The notes under the pieces are model-generated. The model made no database searches. It worked only from the letters and a program-made list of their open reading frames with translations, and had not been told where the DNA came from. Shown piece by piece: positions 9,194-14,100 of a stretch of DNA of 14,100 bases. Position numbers and translations under genes: made by a program. The stretch lies in NCBI GenBank assembly GCA_046712825.1, contig JBKKCR010000018.1, positions 1 to 14,100 of the forward strand, written 5' to 3'. How positions within the stretch are numbered: position 1 is the first letter of the stretch; every line of letters begins with the position of its first letter. Origin of the DNA: DATFGK01 sp046712825. GTDB lineage: Bacteria; Actinomycetota; AC-67.

Positions 9194-10694
9194 TCTTCTT
9201 GCTCGAGCTTCTGTCGTAGGCCCACGTCGCGGTGCTGCTGGACTTCAATCGGTAGTAGGTGCTCTTCGGCGGCGACACTTTGTAGGTGAACGTGCCCGAT
9301 ACGCCGGTCGTCCGCGTCGTGATCTTCTTCCAGGTCGTCGATCCCGCGCGGCGGTAGTAGATCGTCACCTTCATGCCGGCGATCGTCTTGCCGGTCACGG
9401 CGTCGACGGCCTTGCCGGTCAGCGTCTTCCCCGAGATCGATAGCTTGGTGATCGTGGTGCGCTTGATCGACGGGACCTTCAGCGAGAAGGTCTTGGTCGC
9501 GCTCGCGGTCATGCCGAGCGAGTCCACCACGGTCGCCGTGATCTGACCCGAGCCCACTATCGTCGCCGGGCAGTAGAAGGTGCTCGACGCGCCGGTTGCC
9601 GCGGTGAATTTGCAGCCGGCGAGCGTCGTGGTCCATCCGATCGTGTAAGTGCGGCCCGCGGGAACCGAGACCGACGCCGACACGCCGACCGTGTTGCCGG
9701 CGTAGAAGCTCGACGGCGTGGTGAGCGAGATCGACGGCGACGGCGGCAGCGGGGAGGCTCCCTCGAGGAAGGCGCTGCCCGCGGAGTTCCAGTGAGTGTC
9801 GAGGTAGCTGCCCGACGCAGGCGACGCGTTGAAGTAGTCGTCGAGGTTGCAGTCCACGTGCCACGACGGAAGCGCCGGGCATGTAGAGATCATCGGGATG
9901 CCGGAACCGTCCGAGTAGCACATCGTGTCGTTCTCGTCGAAGCAGTGTCCGGCGTTGGTCGAGTGTGCGGCCGAGTCCTGAACGGCGCCGATCGTGTGGA
10001 GCAGCTCGTGCGCCTCCGCGTAGCCCCAGCACGGCGCGTCGACCCGCGCGTACATGTTCCCCGAGTTGTTCCAGTTGCTCACGGTGTCGCGGTCGTCGGA
10101 GAACATCTCGGCGATACCGCAGATGCCGACCGCGGCGTCGACCCAGACGAGGTACTTGCGATCGTTCCGGTTGAAGCCCTGCGCGCGCAGCTCGGTGCGG
10201 CTCGCCGAGAACGAGTTGTCGCCGAGTGCGGTGAGCTCCGCCTGCGCGATGTCGAGCTGGCAGTTCTCGGTGACGTAGCGGATGCGCCGGCCGGCGCCCG
10301 AGAGCGCGGCCGACACGTTCAGCTGGTAATCGGCGTCGGCGGCGTACTGCGCGATGAGCGGCGCGACCTCGGCGAAGCGGTTGGGGACGTTGGAAGCTCG
10401 CGCGTAGATCGCCTGGACCCGGTTTCCGTCGGAGCCGTCGCCGATGCAGGCGATCTCGCTCGCCGTTGCGGCGGTGGTCGCGGCCTGGAAGGACCCGGCG
10501 TTGCCGTATCGCCGTGCGGTCAGCTCGCCGGTCGACGGGCTGCGTCCGAGGTCGACGCCGGCCGGCGCCTCGTCGAGATGACCGACTGTGACGGGAGGGG
10601 CCGCGTGCGACGTGAAAAAGCCGCCGGAGACGGCGAGGGCCAGCAGAGCAGCAACGCGCCTGACGCGCGCTCCGGTGCGATCTCCCCTGGTCAC
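9183..10694 (-). CDS. Secreted zincin-like metallopeptidase with C-terminal beta-sandwich-type modules
   Basis: A 503-residue protein with a basic N-region and a hydrophobic core (about 13-30) ending near SHA-APP, a probable Sec signal peptide. The catalytic part has H229-E-L-L-H233, the HExxH zinc motif, followed by TIGAVQ. The usual metzincin third ligand position holds Gln239, so His244 or His250 (in NAGHC) may replace it. M258 in TMCYSD looks like a Met-turn. Cysteines at 83, 145, 192, 222, 251, 259, 272 and 282 suggest disulfides in an exported protein. After about 315 come two Ser/Thr/Lys-rich segments resembling Ig-like or carboxypeptidase-regulatory modules. No sortase or membrane anchor is seen. 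The GTG start (10694) lacks a good ribosome binding site, so the exact start is uncertain. Peptidase activity is inferred from motifs only. Confidence 0.8.
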   Translation of the reverse strand: MTRGDRTGARVRRVAALLALAVSGGFFTSHAAPPVTVGHLDEAPAGVDLGRSPSTGELTARRYGNAGSFQAATTAATASEIACIGDGSDGNRVQAIYARASNVPNRFAEVAPLIAQYAADADYQLNVSAALSGAGRRIRYVTENCQLDIAQAELTALGDNSFSASRTELRAQGFNRNDRKYLVWVDAAVGICGIAEMFSDDRDTVSNWNNSGNMYARVDAPCWGYAEAHELLHTIGAVQDSAAHSTNAGHCFDENDTMCYSDGSGIPMISTCPALPSWHVDCNLDDYFNASPASGSYLDTHWNSAGSAFLEGASPLPPSPSISLTTPSSFYAGNTVGVSASVSVPAGRTYTIGWTTTLAGCKFTAATGASSTFYCPATIVGSGQITATVVDSLGMTASATKTFSLKVPSIKRTTITKLSISGKTLTGKAVDAVTGKTIAGMKVTIYYRRAGSTTWKKITTRTTGVSGTFTYKVSPPKSTYYRLKSSSTATWAYDRSSSKKITI

Positions 10695-10816
10695 GTGATT
10701 GTCTCGGGCGCGCGAGCGCGCCGCTGCATGGCCGGTACGGGTGGTGCGGCCGGGCTATACCTCCGACCGAAGTCCTAGGCCTTGGCGGGCTCCGCCGACG
10801 TTTCCGGAGGCTGCCC
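10695..10816. other. Intergenic region between vapC and the secreted zincin gene
   Basis: Read on the - strand this 122-base gap separates the toxin stop from the zincin GTG. It contains a small hairpin (GGCGG 10784-10788 with CCGCC 10792-10796) and a TATAGC on the - strand (10754-10759) that might be a -10 box. No matching -35 or convincing terminator is visible, so it is unclear whether the zincin has its own promoter. Confidence 0.3.
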
Positions 10817-11209
10817 TTAGGGGTCTATTCGCCTGATCGTTCTCACGCGGTCGATCCGCCGGTCGAAGCTCGCGACGGCGCCTACCCCGGACGTTTCCGC
10901 GGCCGCGACCAGGTACGCCTCCGCGAAGTCGAGCCGTTCCAACTCGTAGAGCTCGATCGCTCGCAGGAGGAGGAGGCCGTCGATCGCGACGATCGACCGG
11001 AGCGCCAGGAGAGAGCGAGCCAAGGTCGCGACCTCGCCGCGCGGGTGTTCGTAGTAGGACTCCAGCACATAGACGAGCTCGGCGAGGACGAGGTCGGTGA
11101 GGAGCAGTTCGTGGCGGCCACCGAGGAGAGCGGTCGCACGCCGTGCTTGGCCGGGTGGATCGCCGGTGAGATGGCGGACGATGACGTTCGTGTCGACGAA
11201 GGCTCTCAC
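10817..11209 (-). CDS. vapC: PIN-domain toxin, VapC type
   Basis: A 130-residue PIN-domain ribonuclease. The four acidic residues that bind catalytic Mg2+/Mn2+ are in place: D6 in VDTNV, E44 in LAELVYVL, D94 in LDFAEAYLVA and D116 in SFDRRI. The length is typical for VapC. By family, it cleaves tRNA or rRNA when free of its antitoxin; the target here is unknown. The GTG start shares a GTGA overlap with the antitoxin stop, the usual translational coupling of toxin-antitoxin pairs. All active-site residues are intact, so the toxin looks functional. Confidence 0.93.
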   Translation of the reverse strand: MRAFVDTNVIVRHLTGDPPGQARRATALLGGRHELLLTDLVLAELVYVLESYYEHPRGEVATLARSLLALRSIVAIDGLLLLRAIELYELERLDFAEAYLVAAAETSGVGAVASFDRRIDRVRTIRRIDP

Positions 11210-11454
11210 CGGCGCGTCGCAGCGCGCTTTCGCCAGGTGGTCGCGGTGACCTCAGACCAGGCGGTTCCGTGCTTGGACGCGGGCACCGGGACCGTGCCGC
11301 CGAGCGTCAGGAAGTCGGGAGTCTTTGCGAGAACCGCCCGCTTCGGATGGATCCGGAACAGCACACGATCGCCCGCTTTGAGCCCGAGCGCGTCGCGAAC
11401 GGACTTCGGCACGGTGATCTGACCCTTGGAAGTGATCTTGGCGGGGACGTCCAT
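11206..11454 (-). CDS. vapB: AbrB/SpoVT-type antitoxin partner of the PIN toxin
   Basis: An 82-residue protein with an N-terminal swapped-hairpin AbrB DNA-binding domain (about 4-48; pattern ITSKGQITVPKSVRDALGLKAGD). A basic C-terminal tail probably wraps the toxin. By family it neutralises VapC and represses its own promoter as a dimer or as the toxin complex. The ATG (11454) has AAGGAGG 7 bases upstream (11462-11468 on the - strand). A TAGACA-N17-TACTAT promoter and a 9-bp inverted repeat lie immediately upstream, consistent with autoregulation. It overlaps the toxin gene by 4 bases. MazE-like is an alternative label, but the PIN partner makes the VapB label apt. Confidence 0.92.
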   Translation of the reverse strand: MDVPAKITSKGQITVPKSVRDALGLKAGDRVLFRIHPKRAVLAKTPDFLTLGGTVPVPASKHGTAWSEVTATTWRKRAATRR

Positions 11455-11462
11455 GTCTCGGC

Positions 11463-11490
11463 CTCCTTACTCGAGATGAATAGTAAGGAG
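11463..11490. promoter_or_regulatory. Perfect inverted repeat, probable VapBC operator
   Basis: CTCCTTACT (11463-11471) and AGTAAGGAG (11482-11490) are exact reverse complements separated by 10 bases. The repeat covers the -10 box and most of the antitoxin ribosome binding site, where a bound AbrB-type dimer would block initiation. Confidence 0.7.
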
Positions 11491-11508
11491 AAGAATGCGT
11501 GGTGTCTA
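11480..11508 (-). promoter_or_regulatory. Promoter of the vapBC operon
   Basis: On the - strand, TAGACA (11503-11508) and TACTAT (11480-11485) are separated by exactly 17 bases, a near-consensus housekeeping promoter. Initiation near 11473 would give a leader of about 19 nt containing the AAGGAGG site. Confidence 0.75.
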
Positions 11509-11535
11509 CCGCCGTTCGAACCGATCGGCGGGTAG
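11506..11535. terminator. Imperfect hairpin between the PAC2 gene and vapBC
   Basis: CTACC-GCCG (11506-11514) pairs with CGGC-GGTAG (11526-11529 and 11531-11535), with one bulged G and an 11-base loop. It begins 8 bases after the PAC2 stop. No T run follows, and it overlaps the vapBC -35 box, so a terminator role is tentative. Confidence 0.35.
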
Positions 11536-11543
11536 GGCGGGAG

Positions 11544-12389
11544 TTAGAGGTTCTTCCCGCCACCGCGGTCGCGGAGGAATCGCTCGATCTCGGCGGCGAT
11601 CGATTCGCCCGACGGCACGTTCTGGATGTCGGGCAGGATCTGCTCGAGGCGTTCGATGTGCGCGGCGGTTTCGGGCTGCGCGGAGACGAGCGCGTCGAGC
11701 TGCTCGCGCTGGGACTGCGCGGCTTCGACCAACGAGCCCAGGGGAATGTCGACCCCGAGGTGGCGTGAGAGCCGTTCGGTGAGTGCGACCGCGGCGGCCG
11801 GGTAGGGCCCGGAGATGTAGTGCGGGACCTGTGCCCAGAAGCCGACGCTCGGGATGCCGTGTGAGCCGAGGGTGAACTCGATCAGGTTGACCGCGGAGCC
11901 CGGCACGCGCAGCAGCCCCTCGGGGAGACGATCGCCTTCCTTGAGCAGCTCGCGGCTCGAGGCGGTCGCGAGCACGGGGGTCGGCCGGGTATGCGGAACC
12001 GCGGCGGGGATCGCGCCGATGCTGACGCTCGAGACGAACCCGAACTTGAGCGCCAACTCGAGGACCGCAGCGGAGAAGGCCCGCCAGCTCATGTCAGGCT
12101 CTTGGCCGGTGAGCACGAGGATGTCGCGTCCAGCGATCGCGACGTGGCGGAGAGTGAGCTCGGGCCAGGTGTAGTCCTTCATCACACCGTCGACGATGTC
12201 GAGCACCGGCCGCTGGGATCGGAAGTCGTAGAGCGCGTCGGGGTCGAACCGGGCGATCGTCGGGCCGCCCTGCGCGATGTGCTCGGCGGTGCTCGTGCCT
12301 GCGGCGCCGGCGTCGACCCACCCGGTCAGCGAGGCGATCAGCACCGGCGCAGTCAAGGACGGCTCGGCGAGGAGCTCGTAGATGGCCAC
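11544..12389 (-). CDS. PAC2 family protein (proteasome-assembly-chaperone-like)
   Basis: A 281-residue soluble protein. It follows the actinobacterial PAC2 pattern: an N-terminal strand with SLTGWVDAG, then AEHIA, a DFRSQRP segment, an SIGAIPAAVPHTRP segment, and a GFWAQVPHYISGPYP stretch. The C-terminal third is helical and charged, ending near EIERFLRDRGG. The eukaryotic relatives are proteasome assembly chaperones, but the bacterial role is not established; no proteasome gene is in this window. The start is GTG. It lies 16 bp after the DinB-fold gene, so co-transcription is likely; a ribosome binding site is weak (AAGGGG about 12 bases away). Confidence 0.85.
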   Translation of the reverse strand: MAIYELLAEPSLTAPVLIASLTGWVDAGAAGTSTAEHIAQGGPTIARFDPDALYDFRSQRPVLDIVDGVMKDYTWPELTLRHVAIAGRDILVLTGQEPDMSWRAFSAAVLELALKFGFVSSVSIGAIPAAVPHTRPTPVLATASSRELLKEGDRLPEGLLRVPGSAVNLIEFTLGSHGIPSVGFWAQVPHYISGPYPAAAVALTERLSRHLGVDIPLGSLVEAAQSQREQLDALVSAQPETAAHIERLEQILPDIQNVPSGESIAAEIERFLRDRGGGKNL

Positions 12390-12405
12390 GGGTCAAGGGT
12401 ACCCC

Positions 12406-12930
12406 TTAGCCGAGGGCTGCTACCGCTCTACGTCCTTGGTCGATGTGGAATCGATCGTGCCCGGCGATGAGCCGGAAGGAGTCGCCGTAGGTCTCGGGGC
12501 CGCGTTCCTCGTGCATCCCTGCGCGGGAGCGTTCGCTTTCGGGCGTGCGATCCCACAACGCGAGGTTCGCCCGCCGCAATGCGTCGAACAGCTCGAAGAG
12601 CGCGTCGGGGTCAGCGTCGTTGCCGTGCAGGCGATCGACCCAGAGATCCTGGTCGTATCCGATCAGCGGCGGCGAGTCGTGCGCGAGGATCCAGCGGTAC
12701 CGAGCCGCGTACACGATCTCGGCTTGCACCACGTGCGCCACACATTCGAGCGGGGACCATTCCGCCGGCTCGGGCCTGGTGCGCAACCGGTCGCCGGCGT
12801 CGGCGATGATCGAGCGAAGCGCGCCGCCGGTCCCGGCTTGAACCTCCGCCGGATCGTCTTCACCGACGAGCGAGAACAGCAGTGCGCGGTACTGATCCGG
12901 CTCGGAAACGGGATCGGGGCTCACCGACAT
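12406..12930 (-). CDS. DinB/YfiT-fold putative metal-dependent enzyme
   Basis: A 174-residue protein of the four-helix DinB superfamily. Probable metal ligands are H66 in AHVVQAE, and H158 and H162 in GHDRFHIDQ, the usual three-histidine arrangement. Relatives include damage-inducible DinB proteins and thiol-dependent transferases such as mycothiol-dependent isomerases and bacillithiol transferases; the substrate cannot be read here. The ATG (12930) has AAGGAGG 5 bases upstream (12936-12942 on the - strand). It sits 39 bp after the YtfJ-family gene and 16 bp before the PAC2 gene on the same strand, in a probable three-gene operon. Confidence 0.85.
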   Translation of the reverse strand: MSVSPDPVSEPDQYRALLFSLVGEDDPAEVQAGTGGALRSIIADAGDRLRTRPEPAEWSPLECVAHVVQAEIVYAARYRWILAHDSPPLIGYDQDLWVDRLHGNDADPDALFELFDALRRANLALWDRTPESERSRAGMHEERGPETYGDSFRLIAGHDRFHIDQGRRAVAALG

Positions 12931-12969
12931 CGAGTCCTCCTTGGTGATCGATGCCGACGATGATAAGTG

Positions 12970-13323
12970 CTAGCTCTCCCGGCGGGAGCGCTTTCGGACC
13001 GCCGTTCGGAGGGTCAAGATGGCGAGGCTCGCGACGACGGCGCCGGCGCCGATCAAGCGGGACAGGTCGACCGCGGGCTGCCATTCGACTTGATCGCCGC
13101 GGATCACGTACACGCCCACCGGCCGGGCGGTCATGCCGAAGCCGCCACCTCCGCCGGCCGCTCCGCTTTGCTGGTCGGGCCCGCCGCCACCGCCTCCGCC
13201 GCCGCGGACGGCCGCGACCGGCACGACCGTCACGCCGTTCTGGTGGATCGGCTCGCCGAAGACGCGCCCGACGCTCATCACGTCTCGCGCTCGTTCGAGG
13301 ATCTCGGTCACGTTCATGCTCAT
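12970..13323 (-). CDS. GerW/YtfJ family protein with C-terminal membrane segment
   Basis: A 117-residue protein. The YtfJ/GerW pattern is visible: VGEPIHQNGVTVVPVAAV, then a glycine-rich loop with an eight-glycine run (about 41-48) and another GGGGGFG, then a short ARPVGVYVIRGDQVEW strand. Residues about 88-108 form a hydrophobic helix followed by the basic RKRSRRES, predicting a membrane anchor with a cytosolic basic end. In Bacillus the family is spore-associated, but non-sporulating Actinomycetota carry relatives of unknown role, so no sporulation function is claimed. The ATG (13323) has AAGGAGG 5 bases upstream (13329-13335 on the - strand). Confidence 0.85.
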   Translation of the reverse strand: MSMNVTEILERARDVMSVGRVFGEPIHQNGVTVVPVAAVRGGGGGGGGPDQQSGAAGGGGGFGMTARPVGVYVIRGDQVEWQPAVDLSRLIGAGAVVASLAILTLRTAVRKRSRRES

Positions 13324-13356
13324 ATCGACCTCCTTCGGGGCGGGCCAGCAGGGTGG

Positions 13357-13366
13357 CGGCTAGCAT
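13357..13366. promoter_or_regulatory. Possible bidirectional -10 region between the YtfJ and DUF3048 genes
   Basis: The palindrome GCTAGC (13359-13364) yields TAGCAT (13361-13366) on the + strand, 9 bases before the TTG start, and TGCTAGCCG on the - strand, an extended-like -10 about 30 bases before the YtfJ ATG. The divergent genes are only 52 bases apart, so promoters must lie here. No -35 boxes are evident. Confidence 0.35.
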
Positions 13367-13375
13367 CGTCTCGCT

Positions 13376-14100
13376 TTGACGAGGCTCACGTCGAACTCCC
13401 GCCGGGCGTTGATCGCTTTGCTCATCCTCGGCTCCGTGCTGAGCGCGTGCACGGGATCGCCGCCGGTTGCCGGGCGTTCGTCGTCGCCGAGCTCGACGCC
13501 GGCTGCGTCGCCGTCAGCCACGCCGCCTCCTCCGGTCCTCGCGCCGCTGACCGGCTTACGGCTGACCTCGGCCGCCATCCTGGAGCGGCCGGCGCTCGCG
13601 GTGAAGATCGACAACCACACCGGCGCGCGCCCGCAGGTCGGCCTGCATCTCGCCGACATCGTCTACGAGGAGCCGGTCGAGGGCGGCATCACGCGGTTCA
13701 TCGCGATCTTCCACTCGCGCGACGCGTCGAAGGTGGGGCCGGTGCGGAGCGCCCGGCTCACGGACCTGCAAGTGCTCGCCGAGTTCGGTCGCCCGTTGCT
13801 GTCGTTCAGCGGCGCGGCCGGGTACGTGCTCAAGGCCGTCCGCAAAGCGAATCTCGTCTCACTGCCCCACGGCGCGTACGGGTCGATCTATCGGCGGGAC
13901 TCGAGCCGGTGGGTCGCGCCGCACAACCTGTTCACGAGCACGAAGGACCTCTGGCGGGTCGCGCGGGACAGAAACACGTCGCCCGCGCCGGCGAAGTTCG
14001 GATTCGGCGCGCTGGCTTCGCCGGCGGCGTCCCCGGTCCCGGCGGCCTGGCCGAAAGGCCGGAAGGCTACGATCCCGTTCGGCGGTGCGTGGACGGCGAC
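13376..14100 (+). CDS. DUF3048 (YerB-like) lipoprotein, 3'-truncated by the window edge
   Basis: An open frame from TTG at 13376 to the window end (241 codons, no stop). An in-frame TAG at 13361 limits upstream starts. The N-terminus MTRLTSNSRR leads into a hydrophobic core and the lipobox LSAC with Cys25, so export and lipid modification are expected. A Ser/Thr/Pro/Ala linker spans 26-57. The DUF3048 region starts near 70, with AVKIDNH, DIVYEEPVEGGITRF and GPVRSAR as recognisable blocks. The family's biochemical role is unknown; members are often described as YerB-like lipoproteins. No good ribosome binding site precedes the TTG; a TAGCAT 9 bases upstream hints at a leaderless mRNA. Confidence 0.85.
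   Translation, partial: MTRLTSNSRRALIALLILGSVLSACTGSPPVAGRSSSPSSTPAASPSATPPPPVLAPLTGLRLTSAAILERPALAVKIDNHTGARPQVGLHLADIVYEEPVEGGITRFIAIFHSRDASKVGPVRSARLTDLQVLAEFGRPLLSFSGAAGYVLKAVRKANLVSLPHGAYGSIYRRDSSRWVAPHNLFTSTKDLWRVARDRNTSPAPAKFGFGALASPAASPVPAAWPKGRKATIPFGGAWTA

Noticed and set aside
8839..10032. A 397-codon - strand open frame across the MFS tail and the zincin gene
   Set aside because: It lies in the wrong frame of the zincin gene and antisense to the cNMP domain; the composition is His/Asp/Arg-rich without a recognisable domain.
9183..10694. Twin-arginine export of the zincin
   Set aside because: The N-terminal arginines do not form the RRxFLK-like pattern; the sequence fits an ordinary Sec signal and the cysteine-rich body suits folding outside the cell.
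9792..10778. A 328-codon + strand open frame opposite the zincin gene
   Set aside because: The - strand frame has a signal peptide, HExxH and paired cysteines; the + frame shows only a valine/arginine-rich shadow pattern.
12395..12407. Palindrome around GGGTACCC as an operator
   Set aside because: It is short, lies across the end of the DinB-fold gene within a probable operon, and has no accompanying promoter elements.
13181..13206. A CCG/CCT/CCA-rich tract as a tandem repeat or regulatory element
   Set aside because: It is simply the reverse complement of the polyglycine codons in the YtfJ-family gene.

Overview
The window is a GC-rich, gene-dense bacterial chromosome segment. Its gene content points to the Actinomycetota: a PAC2-family protein, a zinc-ribbon/class III cyclase/ATPase/TPR fusion, many GTG and TTG starts, strong AAGGAGG ribosome binding sites and probable leaderless starts. 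A deep or uncultured soil or sediment lineage seems more likely than a model genus, but that is inference. I see no rRNA, tRNA, CRISPR array, transposase, integrase or attachment site, and no gene-free stretch exceeds 300 bases.

Layout. The first 9.2 kb is read on the + strand: ClpB disaggregase (28-2616); a 1038-residue zinc-ribbon/cyclase/AAA/TPR regulator (2684-5800); a 66-residue cold shock protein (5984-6184); a fatty acyl desaturase (6283-7230); and a 12-helix MFS protein fused to a cyclic-nucleotide-binding domain and a lysine/arginine/proline tail (7364-9193). The region from about 9.2 to 13.3 kb is read on the - strand. In transcriptional order it holds a GerW/YtfJ-family membrane protein, a DinB-fold protein, a PAC2 protein, an AbrB-PIN (VapBC-type) toxin-antitoxin pair, and a secreted zincin-like protein whose 3' end overlaps the MFS gene by 11 bp. 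A DUF3048 (YerB-like) lipoprotein starts divergently at a TTG codon (13376) and runs off the right edge.

How it may fit together. The + strand block looks like a stress neighbourhood: protein disaggregation, a cyclase-type sensor, and RNA chaperone plus membrane-fluidity enzyme, which are two classic arms of cold adaptation. A cyclase-domain regulator lying two genes upstream of a transporter with a cyclic-nucleotide-binding domain suggests a possible local second-messenger circuit, although the cyclase lacks the usual purine-specifying residue. The - strand YtfJ/DinB/PAC2 genes have short gaps and good ribosome binding sites and probably form one operon. The toxin-antitoxin pair has its own promoter, overlapped by a perfect inverted repeat that probably serves as its autoregulatory operator.

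The best leads for something undescribed are the MFS/cNMP/basic-tail fusion and its possible link to the nearby cyclase, the zincin with a shifted third zinc ligand, and the compact regulatory DNA (csp leader, VapBC operator, CTAG-type -10 elements). None amounts to proof of a new system from sequence alone.
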